Of a stretch of DNA of 64,000 nucleotides, positions 38,952 to 43,701 are shown piece after piece (position 1 is the stretch's first letter; each line of letters begins with the position of its first letter). The DNA comes from Conchocele bisecta (Eukaryota; Mollusca; Bivalvia; Lucinida; Thyasiridae): assembly GCA_029237695.1 (NCBI GenBank), contig CM055272.1, positions 13,132,042 through 13,196,041 of the forward strand. Reading direction: 5' to 3'. A model generated the notes under the pieces. That model was not told the origin of the DNA. It worked only from the letters and a program-made list of their open reading frames with translations, and did no database searches. A program made the position numbers and the translations under genes.

Positions 38952-40135
38952 GTGCAATTTTAAAGGATTTCAATGTCACTATTGAAAATAATATTTTCAT
39001 GAAATACGTTTACAAAGTTTATCATACATTCCGCATGTACTCTATCAACTTTTGTAAATTTTGTGAGCGTATTTAATGGAATTACGCAGATGTCCGAAGG
39101 TACAATTTCACATGATGTGTCTCATGCAGGAATACAGAGAAATAATTCCAGCACAACAATATTTACACAATTCCCTAACATTTGATTGGCCCGTAGCAAG
39201 TCTCTGTCCAAAATTTATATCCCAGTAAACTCCCATGCTGAACTACTTTCCGTAACCGTCAGGCGCAGTTAAAATAATTCTTCAGAAAACGGAAAATAAA
39301 CACATTTTCTTGATGAATTTATTTCAAATGCTGGAATTATAAGGAATAAATGGCCTTTTTGTTGAATTTATCGGGGATATAAACTTGGAAAAGTCGCGGG
39401 AATACTGGACGAGGCCTTCCGGCCTTCGTCCACAATTCCCGCGACTTTTCCAAGTTTATACCCCGATAAATTCCACAAAAAAGGCCATTCATTCCTATAA
39501 TGTTCAGTCCTTCTTCATTGTGACGCCGGCTTCAGCAGAAGGCGCCACTATAGTCGCCGCTTTTTTGGTCATCGTCGTTGTCGTCGTCGTCCGCGTTGTC
39601 GTCCGCGTCAACAAATGTCAAAAAGTTTGTACAAGCTTCTTCATCATTGTATAACTTTAATGTTACTTGATTGATTGCTTCAATATCTGGATACATGAAA
39701 GCAATTGGAACACACCCATGCCGTCATTAACATGACCTTGACATTTTTTACCTTCACATTTTTGCGGAAATATTTAGCCATTTTTTATGTCGAAAGGTTT
39801 ATTTACTCTTAACCTTTTTCGTGTTTAAAGCATGCACCACTCTGATTGTTGTTGTGATGCTTACTTTAGCACATGCCCATGATCATGTTACGGCACAGAC
39901 CAAGTGTTTTACATGACATAGAAAACGCAATAGCCCGTGGTTTTATTCCTTAATTAACTTCATCATATCGAGCCCAGTACCTATTTTAGTGGTGGGGTGG
40001 GGGAGGGTGCAGTGGGGTGGGGTGCAGTGGGGTGGGGTGGGGTGCGACAATGGGTGCATGATAGGATACAAAGATGAATGATTACATACCTATAAAGAGT
40101 AGGCCGAGCAAGGCTGTGTGTGTCACCGTCATCAT
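1158..40135 (-). CDS. multi-CTLD lectin gene (12 exons seen, 3' end outside window)
   Basis: This gene is assembled from exons at 40090-40135, 36949-37118, 36232-36377, 32214-32338, 31257-31423, 29065-29183, 24652-24782, 23628-23785, 9685-9812, 8167-8297, 1909-2108 and 1158-1291. The joined length is 1655 bases, about 551 residues, in one frame. It begins with a signal peptide and continues with three complete C-type lectin-like domains and two thirds of a fourth. Every domain is split N/M/C by a phase-0 and then a phase-2 intron, and domains are separated by phase-1 introns. By family knowledge, tandem CTLDs behind a signal peptide bind glycans or proteins outside the cell, as in the macrophage mannose receptor. 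Whether a membrane anchor or more domains follow lies left of the window. No promoter or 5' UTR exon was identified. Introns run from 571 bases to 13.8 kb and are filled with transposons. The order and splice sites are seen in the sequence; the expression and the full protein are inferred. Confidence 0.88.
1480..1800. repeat. degraded MITE in CTLD-4 intron
   Basis: This stretch shares GACAACATTTTAGAATCATT and the inverted AAATGATTCTAAAGT word with copies at 43050-43145 and 55400-55680. The terminal word resembles AATAAAAACATGGTTTGACA. Boundaries are approximate. Confidence 0.5.
1909..2108 (-). CDS. CTLD-4 N exon
   Basis: This exon opens lectin domain 4. It enters in phase 1 after CATTGCAG and exits in phase 0 at GTAGCT. 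It reads GHCPTMGGTWISRP, then FNCYLFTEYKNSSYWFTQSE and AVTFCGQQG, ending PSLLNVDTGAEW. At 200 bases it is the longest N exon because of a longer loop between the second cysteine and the helix. The open frame extends past the donor for a few residues without CTLD character. Confidence 0.86.
2109..3239. other. intron sequence without recognisable genes
   Basis: I see only AT-rich intron and a short GC-rich tandem repeat of about 12 bp, GCGCACCGCCTT, at 3118-3205. The open frames across that repeat on both strands are repeat translations. Confidence 0.6.
3240..3680 (-). pseudogene. decayed retroelement integrase core
   Basis: Read on the minus strand, the stretch 3420-3560 gives EHKSVQCDNGTEFCGEFKAL and then LIHSRTYHP. 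This is the DDE integrase core around the second catalytic Asp (D-N-G-T-E-F) and the H-P-x-S-Q-G motif of Ty3/Gypsy-like integrases and their domesticated relatives. The H-P motif is broken by a one-base deletion, and stops lie upstream (about 3560-3650). Further fragments continue to about 3240 (TSHKRSLANNTSFAIYHGRR). It lies in a lectin-gene intron. It is non-functional; the element it came from is otherwise missing. Confidence 0.6.
3720..3950 (+). pseudogene. fragment of Jockey-like LINE RNase H region
   Basis: LKHPLISQIMELHHLLLSSG and DIILCWLP match the RNase H region of the better copy at 45030-45670. DNA identity extends upstream through TTTTGCGAAAATATCTTG. The frame collapses after CWLP, where the other copy has CWLPGHTGIKGNDRADSAAK. 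This is an old truncated copy. Confidence 0.65.
3951..4993. other. intron sequence, half of a MITE
   Basis: Mostly AT-rich with no gene. At about 4480-4605 there is the right half of the MITE family whose full copies are at 40188-40425 and 53545-53790 (GATCTGGAGCTACACTGGTC then ATTTCTCCAGTCACAGTCAC). Confidence 0.55.
4994..7390 (-). pseudogene. decayed copy of an unnamed CXC-tailed multi-copy gene family
   Basis: Minus-strand fragments, in order, read: EGDWHLHLACI (about 7370); MHAHFQNGGFSVQLRNTNPL and VVDQTTEKTVNKD; GFSLKPCTWTRYYLTAEHSA; SLVDLLHNNWTNPFG, DLVIISTGTVATPEGSNGLL; PLGPLSMTLANTDGTMKES, LIDGMALIQ, ERIDVIFDVHLSHSIKTAKR; ALAGQEKLSVLKILLRHPQF; EVFRTIQEFTCQLYCHN; LWQHARRANHQDDIWRRSLI, VIKWMTGSPAPEVVLGLVSC; and a Cys-rich tail SCIVNGLKCTDVCKLLSC with an acidic end DSDDE. 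From memory these match, in the same order, an uncharacterised protein family that is multi-copy in molluscs and cnidarians and possibly transposon-associated. Stops and frameshifts break it in several places, and a MITE splits it at 6166-6604. It lies in the CTLD-3/CTLD-4 intron, in the same orientation as the host gene. Confidence 0.7.
6166..6604. mobile_element. hAT-like MITE inserted in the pseudogene
   Basis: The ends are inverted: CATGGTTCCCAC at the left and GTGGGAACCCTG at the right. The direct repeat TGGATG flanks it (6160-6165 and 6605-6610). Inside are repeated words AAAGTCATGGAATTTG. Removing it makes the flanking pseudogene reading frame continue, which fixes its borders. The hAT assignment rests only on the CAGGGTTCCCA-type terminus and is inference. 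Confidence 0.65.
7391..8166. other. intron sequence without genes
   Basis: AT-rich. It contains one edge of the GGCTGGAGAAATGGG MITE family near 7495-7520 and nothing else I can support. Confidence 0.5.
8167..8297 (-). CDS. CTLD-3 C exon with EPN motif
   Basis: This exon is the end of lectin domain 3. It follows a TTGTAG acceptor and exits in phase 1 at GTGAGG. It is 131 bases and reads NWNMEPNNFQGNENCAVVWG, then YNDVRCDNKAAAICE. EPN plus a WND-like YND is the classical Ca2+-dependent mannose-type site, and the last cysteines are in place. It is the only domain in the window with an intact motif. TIR-like transposon sequence starts about 20 bases upstream of the acceptor. Confidence 0.9.
8298..9684. 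other. intron with MITE ends and a poly-C run
   Basis: A Tigger-like terminus CAGTGGAACCTCTCTAA lies near 8320. A truncated piggyBac-like MITE starts at TTAA 8345-8348 and contains GATCCAGATGAGCCGGC. There is an uninterrupted C run at about 8877-8892. The 113-codon minus frame at 9011-9352 has no support. Confidence 0.55.
9685..9812 (-). CDS. CTLD-3 M exon
   Basis: This exon is the middle of lectin domain 3. Phase-0 entry follows GCTGCAG, and the exit is two bases into a codon at GTAAGT. It reads LWLKEQLLDPIISSAEMWTG, then LTDMKTEGTYLWTDGTKL. The W-x-G-L-T-D and EG-x-x-x-W-T-D-G signatures are clear. It lies beyond a 13.8-kb intron; it is assigned to CTLD-3 because of its phase and because no other M exon was found between 23.6 and 8.3 kb. 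Confidence 0.86.
10363..11257 (+). pseudogene. DIRS gag-like region, broken
   Basis: A 52-codon frame from ATG 10363 to TGA 10519-10521 (starting MSDGKHSVTVDEESSKKPRA) is followed by an acidic stretch at 10579 (MEDECSTDRYYEYENELDYE), which has an in-frame stop. A 134-codon frame then runs at 10853-11257, including LIWDALGSSARINDKKLQNI and VNKMAGVEKKYEQFDE. The position before RT and the W-x-x-L and coiled-coil look fit DIRS Gag. Stops and frameshifts make it non-functional. Confidence 0.65.
11400..13290 (+). pseudogene. DIRS reverse transcriptase / RNase H, broken
   Basis: AGRLKLFVYEWRKLTSDP opens the RT part, then SPIFVRPKKNFEYRMILNLK. After one TAA (11788-11790) come CFPNGLASCPRQFTKLM and GFIDDSLLCGDTFDECEKN, where FIDD is the catalytic box of DIRS RT. 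A frameshift falls at a run of seven A near 12200. The RNase H region shows IQTDSSLLGW, LELLAIKFAL and ILCDNSTAVC, with D, E and D in place. After another break, PDIDLFATRVNTKLPLFCAW and APLWPTQPWF form the DIRS connector. Three or more lesions make it inactive. Confidence 0.85.
13228..14293 (+). pseudogene. DIRS tyrosine recombinase, broken
   Basis: The N-terminal core-binding part reads NNVVEFLTDEFQNGLGYTSI and SALSSLGITIDGYLAG. A stop (13739-13741) precedes a stretch with the first catalytic Arg (SLTNAARVQTINLL). A frameshift leads to 13907-14293, with HSVRAAAVSKAQ (His and second Arg box) and STFPKFYKKEV (nucleophile Tyr). All conserved catalytic residues can be seen, but they are spread over at least two frames. 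Confidence 0.8.
14871..22711. repeat. 7.8-kb minisatellite, 44-bp unit, about 178 copies
   Basis: Head-to-tail copies of a 44-bp unit containing CCATAATGCTACTGTCATTA followed by an ACATTACACTTGTATCCAGG-type half. Common variants are GCTAC/GTTAC/GTCAC and TTGTATCC/TTATATCC/TTACATCC/GTGTATCC. Rare variants such as ATAAAGCTAC recur at 17641, 18210 and about 20267, showing block duplication. Several blocks (about 19320-19620, 20490-21130, 22090-22590) carry many one-base indels and partial units, while most other parts are clean. The whole array sits in the lectin intron between CTLD-3 N and M exons. Short open frames inside are not genes. Confidence 0.97.
22712..23050. mobile_element. MITE with TTCGTACGACTAAAATG termini
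   Basis: The left end, CATTAAATTTCGTACGACTA, and right end, TCGTACGAAGTTTAGTGAAA, are inverted copies. Relatives are at 29683-29830 (partial), 37140-37290 (partial) and 59473-59695. It abuts the last minisatellite unit without a spacer. Confidence 0.7.
23143..23612. mobile_element. MITE next to a splice donor
   Basis: This copy shares TATCAGAGACATCATC and the right end GCCTACTGAGTGGGCAAGTA with copies at 62141-63238 and 28383-28613. The right terminus ends in ACCTTTAA at about 23612, ten bases from the GTAAGT donor of exon 23628-23785. Confidence 0.7.
23628..23785 (-). CDS. CTLD-3 N exon
   Basis: This exon opens lectin domain 3. It enters in phase 1 after TTGGCAG and leaves in phase 0 at GTAAGT. 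It reads LGCGTWFRAGSMCYIFYHT, then SWADARAKCQSYQGDLLNV and KDLDTN, which is close to the textbook CTLD consensus. It is 158 bases long. The donor lies only about 10 bases from the end of a MITE (23612). The next intron is 13.8 kb and contains the minisatellite and the DIRS element. Confidence 0.88.
23800..24030. repeat. partial MITE, ATCCCGTCAACACAGTG family
   Basis: The family reads ATCCCGTCAACACAGTGCGT, then GTTGACGGGATA and GAATAGTAGGTTAGTGCCG. This copy stops after the second landmark. Fuller copies lie at 27944-28245, 33150-33425, 43702-43980 and 58866-59140. Confidence 0.6.
24030..24250. mobile_element. MITE with central GTTTCGTCTAGTAA..TTACTAGACGAAA palindrome
   Basis: A copy of the same element is at 52870-53095. 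Both share TTTCCTGACGAG near the left end, the central inverted arms CGTTTCGTCTAGTAA / TTACTAGACGAAA, and AATTCGTCA near the right end. Confidence 0.65.
24652..24782 (-). CDS. CTLD-2 C exon, EPD variant
   Basis: This exon is the end of lectin domain 2. It follows a TTTCAG acceptor and ends in phase 1 at GTAAGC. It is 131 bases, exactly as long as the CTLD-3 C exon. It reads QWQQEPDNVAGVENCGVV, then YNGQISDRDCTALQNYIC. Proline and the first acidic residue of the EPN site are kept, but Asn is Asp (EPD) and WND reads ISD. Ca2+ or glycan binding is therefore possible but not assured. A longer plus-strand reading frame over this place is only its shadow. Confidence 0.87.
24783..27943. other. intron sequence, few recognisable repeats
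   Basis: AT-rich intron between CTLD-2 M and C exons. At 26571-26615 there is a retroposon-like 3' tail, GAAAATAAACAATTTGTTCT followed by TGTTC repeats, similar to 43480-43515. Two loosely related stretches (26640-26700 and 26830-26880) share GTGACA-CGTGTG-TTCAA-CGGATG. No coding exon was recognised. Confidence 0.5.
27944..28245. mobile_element. MITE, ATCCCGTCAACACAGTG family
   Basis: Begins ATCCCGTCAACACAGTGCGT. It then has a long palindrome whose arms read GTTAGTGCCGTGAATGGG and CCCATTTACGGCACTAA around GATGTGCTCGGCAGAGCCTC. Confidence 0.75.
28383..28613. repeat. truncated MITE copy (family of 23143-23612)
   Basis: Shares CATTTGCATATGAAAATAGC, TATAGCGGGCACTCGTA and the terminus GCCTACTGAGTGGGCATGTA with the copies at 23143 and 62141. 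The left part is missing. Confidence 0.65.
29065..29183 (-). CDS. CTLD-2 M exon
   Basis: This exon is the middle of lectin domain 2. Phase-0 entry follows ATTTCAG, and the exon leaves two bases into a codon at GTATGT. It reads SYVKNQLITSPTTKVHWTGL and then NNRWAWDNGATYNANF, a good match to the W-x-G-L / W-x-W-x-x-G-x core. At 119 bases it is the shortest M exon. A piggyBac-like MITE end (TTAA at 29200-29203) lies about 15 bases upstream of the acceptor, so the MITE supplies the upstream splice region. Confidence 0.86.
29200..29420. mobile_element. piggyBac-like MITE (right end lost) at a splice acceptor
   Basis: TTAA (29200-29203) is followed by CCCTTTCAACACC and a central palindrome with GATCCAGATGAGCCGGCTCG and its inverse. 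Relatives with both ends are at 36624-36852, 47352-47557 and 63749-63995. The TTAA target plus CCC-starting terminus is the piggyBac pattern; the assignment is inference. Confidence 0.7.
30250..30362. repeat. long hairpin
   Basis: ACATCTGGAAATCCGATAAA and its inverse TTTATCGGATTTCCAGATGT flank a short centre (ACGAGTGCTCCGCACTCGT). Outer arms CCATTTTAAAATA / TATTTCAAAATGG extend it. Probably the whole of a small palindromic MITE. Confidence 0.7.
30568..30980. mobile_element. MITE with long inverted arms
   Basis: The left arm, TGTTCCACATTTTGCTGCCG then GTAAGTACTGTTTTATCAAT, is mirrored at the right by AAAGTACTTACTTTT and CGGCAGCAAAACGTGGAACA. One arm recurs at 32395-32575. Confidence 0.75.
31055..31224. 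repeat. 85-bp tandem duplication
   Basis: Two almost identical 85-bp copies contain AAATTTGCGGCGTATATCAG and GTGGCGACGCGGTAAA. They lie about 30 bases from the splice donor of exon 31257-31423. Near-identity suggests a recent event or an assembly duplication. Confidence 0.85.
31257..31423 (-). CDS. CTLD-2 N exon
   Basis: This exon opens lectin domain 2. A TTGTAG acceptor gives phase-1 entry, and a GTAACG donor gives phase-0 exit. It reads GGNCPANWQQTATDCYWV, then TWSQAKTKCTTMNAAS and SLLAIDDVNDI. The C-P-x-x-W start, C-Y and W-x-x-A-x-x-x-C signatures are all in place. It is 167 bases long. A tandem 85-bp duplication sits just downstream in the intron (31055-31224). Confidence 0.88.
31474..31878. 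mobile_element. MITE with GGGGCATCTCAG/CTGATATGCCCC ends
   Basis: Left end GAAGGGGCATCTCAGGATTT, then ATGGCCGTG; right end CCATGATGAACACACGT and CAAAAATATCTGATATGCCC. The inner part is also inverted (ACCGCTGGGTTGTTTCAATT / TTGAAACAAACCAGCGGT). Confidence 0.7.
32214..32338 (-). CDS. CTLD-1 C exon, EPN motif lost
   Basis: This exon is the end of lectin domain 1. It follows a TTTGCAG acceptor and ends in phase 1 at GTACGT. It reads TWNTSPANDGFSNCGALN and then MADMDCNSHQGYTC, so the three C-terminal cysteines of the fold are present. The sugar- and calcium-binding triplet that is EPN in mannose-type CTLDs is SPA here, and the WND position reads MAD. By family knowledge such a domain should fold but is unlikely to bind calcium-dependent sugar at the main site. 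Confidence 0.85.
33150..33600. repeat. MITE (ATCCCGTCAACACAGTG family) with inner hairpin duplication
   Basis: A copy at 33150-33425 is followed by a perfect-looking hairpin (33447-33521: GTTGTGACCACTCATTTGAA and inverse around CGGCGAGACG). A second copy of the right arm of the MITE follows (33540-33598). The hairpin appears to separate two copies of the same MITE end. Confidence 0.65.
34097..34528. repeat. 43-bp tandem repeat, 10 copies
   Basis: About ten head-to-tail 43-bp units contain TTCTGTTGCCACTAGTAACT and GGAAGACACGTGCACA. Variation is low (CTACTGG/CTAATGG, AGTG/ATTG). One copy at about 34441-34483 has small deletions. Confidence 0.92.
34537..34905. repeat. MITE with duplicated centre (GACTGGAGAAATGGG family)
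   Basis: Starts ATGTGGTTGGAGAAATGGG and ends ATTTCTCCTGTCATCGACAC. The centre, about 118 bases with AGCATGACCGGTG and GCAGATCCGGATCAGACTGT, is present twice in a row (about 34625-34735 and 34770-34870). Confidence 0.7.
35132..35531. mobile_element. hAT-like MITE with 9-bp flanking repeat
   Basis: Ends are GGGCTCCAGATAAG and CTTATCTGGAGCTC. Direct repeats GAGATATCA flank it (35123-35131, 35532-35540). A central hairpin is at 35294-35347. It is inserted in an older palindromic MITE (34908-35610) of the CCATGTGATTTTGTACC family. Confidence 0.78.
35677..36075 (+). mobile_element. retroposon with short tail, full copy
   Basis: Begins GGTGGGAGCATGCGATGGGT and ends TTGATAGGCCGTTAAACACC with an A-rich tail. 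Copies lie at 51826-52265 (+), 58630-58815 (-), 61335-62030 (-, interrupted), 62485-62873 (-), 62949-63152 (-) and 63700-64000 (-). Target duplications around two of them show retroposition. It has no open reading frame, so it behaves as a SINE or a LINE 3' end. Confidence 0.7.
36232..36377 (-). CDS. CTLD-1 M exon
   Basis: This exon is the middle of lectin domain 1. It starts in phase 0 after CTCTACAG with AWYVRTVSGYPSAAYWTDL and ends two bases into a codon at GTAAGT. YWTDLNDI and GKWRWGKY match the family core (W-x-G-L-N-D followed by W-x-W). The exon is 146 bases long and lies 571 bases downstream of the N exon. Confidence 0.87.
36624..36852. mobile_element. piggyBac-like MITE, complete
   Basis: Bounded by TTAA on both sides (36624-36627, 36849-36852). 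Ends CCCTTTCAACAGC and GAGTGAAAGGG; centre GATCCAGATGAGCCGGCTCG plus inverse. It lies in the CTLD-1 N/M intron. Upstream at 36460-36600 are degenerate GAAT and GAAC simple repeats. Confidence 0.8.
36949..37118 (-). CDS. CTLD-1 N exon
   Basis: This exon carries the first half of lectin domain 1. It enters in phase 1 after an ATTACAG acceptor and leaves in phase 0 at a GTATGG donor. Visible marks are CSTGWVAANNNCYKF (the paired first cysteines of a long-form CTLD) and QQARTEC followed by LISFENADEL, the usual helix-1/helix-2 pattern with C-x-x-x-x-A-S-L. Its 170 bases fit the N exons of the other three domains. The open frame runs on past the donor but loses all CTLD character there. The intron that follows holds a piggyBac-like MITE. 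Confidence 0.85.
37291..40089. other. intron 1: simple repeats and MITEs
   Basis: Contains a TCTG/TCCG microsatellite (38213-38264), an ATT microsatellite (38912-38952), and part of the AGTATACTTTGCTAG MITE (38495-38665). Other pieces are a partial CATGTGATTTTGTACC MITE (38990-39125), a GTC-rich repeat (39560-39620) and a G-rich GGTGGGGTGCAGTGG repeat (39990-40055). The frame at 37751-38041 (-) has no recognisable domain. Confidence 0.6.
39135..39505. mobile_element. MITE with GGAATACTGGACGAGGCC palindrome
   Basis: The arm AACTTGGAAAAGTCGCGGGA is mirrored by TCCCGCGACTTTTCCAAGTT around GGCCTTCCGGCC. An upstream part starting AATTCCAGCACA is shared with 60845-61285, so the element is about 370 bases. 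Confidence 0.75.
40090..40135 (-). CDS. exon 1: start codon and signal peptide
   Basis: Two consecutive ATG codons (40133-40135, then 40130-40132) open a 15-codon stretch MMTVTHTALLGLLFI that ends one base into a codon at a GTATGT donor. The next exon (36949-37118) completes the codon and adds AVQYAAGAAPTC, giving a hydrophobic core of about 12 residues and small residues near a likely cleavage site before the first CTLD cysteine. This is a classical secretory signal peptide. The phase-1 exit matches the phase-1 entry of every CTLD N exon, which is why I join them across a 2971-base intron. No TATA-like element was confidently seen; a MITE begins about 50 bases upstream. Confidence 0.8.
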
Positions 40136-40187
40136 GGTGTATCTGATAGCCAGAAATCCACCCGTATCTCACGTCTACGTGCTTGAC

Positions 40188-40425
40188 ATATATATGGCTG
40201 TGATTGGAGAAATGGGGCTTATGGGTGTTGCGTCCAGCGTAGGGCACAGTCTGATCAGGATCTGCACTGTTCGCTATTCCATCAATGAAACACCCAGCAT
40301 GCTTCTAAGAAGCAACGTAAATCGTTATCAGGCTACATGAGTACGGTACCATTTGATCAGGAGCTACACTGGTCACAACACCCATAAGTCACATTTCTCC
40401 AGTCACAGTCACATATCAGCGGACT
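40188..40425. mobile_element. MITE upstream of exon 1 (GACTGGAGAAATGGG family)
   Basis: Ends ATGGCTGTGATTGGAGAAAT and ATTTCTCCAGTCACAGTCAC; inner CAGTCTGATCAGGATCTGCA. It begins about 50 bases upstream of the lectin gene's start codon, where the promoter or 5' UTR would be expected. Confidence 0.7.
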
Positions 40426-40959
40426 TTGTCACATTGAGAGAGCATCTATATCGGTATGTGTACCGAACTGATAATATGATGTTAAAGGCACAGGGGCTCA
40501 GATTGTACATAAAGTGATGAAACAGATTTTATAAATCAATAATTTAATTGTAGATTTGCATCTTTTTTTCTGAACTGATTGTCGCCTGAAAAAATAAATT
40601 GCGTTTGGGCACAAATGTATGTTTATAAAATTGAATAATAAATAGCGTTACATCCGCTTGTTTTTATGCAGTCGATGGTTATTAATTAATAATTTTTAAT
40701 TTCATTGATAGTAATTTAAGTAGTGACAACAACTGAAATATGTTATTGGGTTGGCAAAAATAAATATTTATAAAATGGAAAAATAAATACCTTTGCATGC
40801 GCTAGTTTTTATGCAGTCGATGGTTATTAAATAAATAATTTTTAATTTCGTTGATAGTAATTCATGTCGTGACTACAATTGAAATATGCTTCTATAGATG
40901 GCATAGTATTATTCTTGCATAATGAAAATAAAGTTTTGTTTCGTAAATCGTACTTCCTG

Positions 40960-41275
40960 TAGCCGATTTCATCAACATTGCAAATTATACTTATCTAGCA
41001 AAGTATACTTTGAGGGAGTAATCATTTATTTTTCCCAAAATGCATTATTTCATGTAGAACTAACCACTGGACATATTTGATGATTAAAAGTATGCAGAAT
41101 TATTATACTGAATTTATTACATTATCACAGCCAAAATGGCTGTGATAATGTAATACATTCAGTATAATAAAAATTCAATAAATGTATCCTTAAATTGAAA
41201 ATGTCTCATTGAAAGTATACTTTGCTAGATAAGTATACTTTGCAATGTTGGTGAAATAGGCTACCGGTACAGTAA
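40960..41275. mobile_element. MITE, AGTATACTTTGCTAG family, copy 1
   Basis: Ends TAGCCGATTTCATCAACATT and GTTGGTGAAATAGGCTA; centre TACATTATCACAGCC plus inverse. A closely related copy lies 140 bases further on. Confidence 0.78.
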
Positions 41276-41404
41276 TATTAGATGCAATAACTCATGATCT
41301 TCCCAGCGTATCGCAGTCTATGCTAGTGTATGGCAGAAACACAAACTCCTTGGACTTTGATCAAAGAAAATAGTGGCATTGGTTGATGTAGGTCAGTATC
41401 TGCG

Positions 41405-41725
41405 ACATCATCTGTAGCCTATTTCACCAACATTGCAAAGTATACTTATCTAGAAAAGTATACTTTGAGGGAGAAATTTTCAATTTTAGGATAAATTTAT
41501 TATTTTTTATTATACTGAATTTATTACATTATCACAGCCATTTTGGCTGTGATAATGTAATAAATTCAGTATAATAATTCTGCATACTTGTAATCATCAA
41601 ATACATGCAGTCGTTAGTTCTATATGACATAATGCATTTCTGGAAAAATAAATGATTTCTCCCTCAAAGTATACTTTGCTAGAAAAATATACTTTGCAAT
41701 GTTGGTGAAATCGGCTACAGAGACG
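41405..41725. mobile_element. MITE, AGTATACTTTGCTAG family, copy 2
   Basis: Ends TAGCCTATTTCACCAACATT and GTTGGTGAAATCGGCTAC. The centre ACTGAATTTATTACATTATC is followed by its inverse and is nearly perfect. Confidence 0.8.
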
Positions 41726-41885
41726 CAGTGCCTTTAATGGTGTAATAAGCGATTTATATTTTTCCATTACGAATGATTGTAAAACTCGTATCTACTCGAA
41801 CACTTCATGTACGCCATTTTACAATAACTTGTATAATATCATAGTGTTGTATGTGTGCTCAGGGGCCAATTGGCTCAATGCAATA

Positions 41886-41995
41886 CACTTCTTCTTCTTT
41901 CTTCTTCTTCTTTCTTCTTCTTCTTCTTCCTCTTCTTCTTCTTCTTCCTTCTTCTTCTTTTCTTCTTATTCTTCTTCTTCTTCTTCTTACTCTTC
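41886..41995. repeat. CTT microsatellite
   Basis: About 110 bases of interrupted TTC/CTT repeats, polypyrimidine on the plus strand. Open frames through it (poly-Ser/Phe/Leu or poly-Arg/Lys/Glu) are spurious. Confidence 0.95.
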
Positions 41996-42079
41996 TATAT
42001 AGAAAAAAAACGAATGCGTATAGAAATATCAAAATTATATCACGAATGTGTATACTTTCTCGAGCTAAGGCGAAAACAT

Positions 42080-42415
42080 ATATACAGAGCGCAGCAGGGA
42101 ACATGTTTTTTTTTATGAATTCGTTCCCTCGAAATAGAAATTCGTTCCCTCGATTGAACAATTCGTTCCCTCCAATTAACAATTCGTTCCCACGATATAA
42201 CAATTCGTTCCCTCGAATTAATAATTTGTTCCCACGAAATGACAATTCGTTCCCACGAATTAACGATTCGTTCCCGTGGGAACGAATTGTTATTTCGTGG
42301 GAACGAATTGTTAATTCGTGGGAACGAATTGCTAAATTGAGGGAACGAAATATTATTTCATGGGAACGAATTAATAAAAAAAAGAATTCTACGTCCCCTG
42401 CGGGGCTCTGTGCAT
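42080..42415. mobile_element. fold-back element with 21-bp inner repeats, copy 1
   Basis: The inside is 21-bp units of the type AATTCGTTCCCTCGAATTAAC, first in one orientation and, after about 42275, in the opposite one (GGGAACGAATTGTTA). Outer ends are GCGCAGCAGGGAACATG and GTCCCCTGCGGGGCTC. Because 21 is a multiple of 3, both strands stay open, giving false frames of over 200 codons. Confidence 0.85.
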
Positions 42416-42915
42416 ATACACACAAGCATCTTAACTTTGATCTTGTATTCAATTTGTGTATGTATGTATGTTTTAGTAGCGAGGATTTCCAAGATAAACG
42501 GCCGTTGAACACGGCCCGTTAAACACGAAATAGCAAAAGCAACGCTAACAACTCCGGTGTCCGTTAATCAAATCAGGTGAGACACTGTCTAGTCATTTTG
42601 GGTTCATTAAGTGCAGCAAGGTCAAATGAGTTCAGCACGTATTTATATTAGCAAAGAAAGCGATCTTAATTTATAAATCATGTTTATAATGAAGTTTAAT
42701 CAAGAACGTGACCAGTATAACGCGTTTCATGTACGTGATGTTCTCAAGTTTCACTAGTCTAAATTCTCTCGTCTATCAAATGTTCATTTTGCAGTCCCTG
42801 TCTCGGTGTATTAATGTTACTTCTATTGTCAATGCTAGAAATTTCTGCCAGGATATACTCCATTTTATTGAACATTTATACAATTACTAGAGTTACCTCC
42901 AGTAATTGTTCAAGT
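42416..42915. other. intergenic, nothing recognised
   Basis: AT-rich with no repeat family or coding frame that I can support. Confidence 0.5.
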
Positions 42916-43291
42916 ACAGTGCAACCTCTCTACAACAGCCACCCATGGAAAGAGGCAAAACTGGCTGTTATAGAGAGGTGGCTGTTGTAGGGAGGTTAAT
43001 GCTGAATACAATTTTATCGTCTGATGTTTATTTATTTTCTTCAATAATTCTCAATAAAAACATGTTTTGACAGCATTTTAGAATCATTTCCAATGGAAAT
43101 GATTCTAAAATGCTGTCAAAACATGTTTTTATTGAGAAAGAATGCAAAATCAACATCAAACGACAATGTTCATGCTCAGCAGTGTAAGGGTTAGATATAG
43201 TGGAAATCATCCATTTGGGATATAAAATAGCGGCTGTTACAGAGAGGTGGCTGTTGTAGAGAGGTGGCCGTTCGGGGAGGTTCGACTGTAG
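42916..43291. mobile_element. Tigger/pogo-like MITE with nested palindrome
   Basis: Outer ends ACAGTGCAACCTCTCTACAA and GGGGAGGTTCGACTGTA form terminal inverted repeats of the CAGT-AACCTC type, which resembles Tigger/pogo elements (inference). Inside, 43030-43145 is a near-perfect palindrome, AACATGTTTTGACAGCATTT plus inverse, a second MITE. Confidence 0.65.
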
Positions 43292-43701
43292 TAACTATTC
43301 TGCAACCAACCTCGTGTCTTAAACTACTGATAATGTATTGTTGATGCCAAACACCAACGAATACTATTTAATGCACCTGCAATTGACAACCCCCTCATAT
43401 ACGTGTATGCCGTCCGTCATGTTGTTGTTGAAAATACAATTTATTATATGTACACATGTACGCACTGCGTGGTCTGAGATTGATGCCGAAATAAAATGAT
43501 ATGTTCTGTTCTGTTCAGTAGCAGGAAATGTACACGTATAACATACTAGAAATGTCCGATAGAGTTATATGTACATTCGTATTTGTATTGTTGATTCAAA
43601 TTCAAATCGTTTATTCACTCATGTCATATAGACATGACAACATGAGGTGTATATAACGGGAACATATATATGACACAATGGCTATGCATGTAACAAGTAT
43701 T

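Noticed and set aside
39385..39654. 89-codon plus frame with a valine-rich hydrophobic stretch
   Set aside because: The stretch is a GTC microsatellite and the start lies in a MITE palindrome.
41851..42522. Overlapping open frames of 217-223 codons on both strands
   Set aside because: They run through a CTT microsatellite and a 21-bp repeat. A unit divisible by 3 without stops stays open on both strands; no domain is present.
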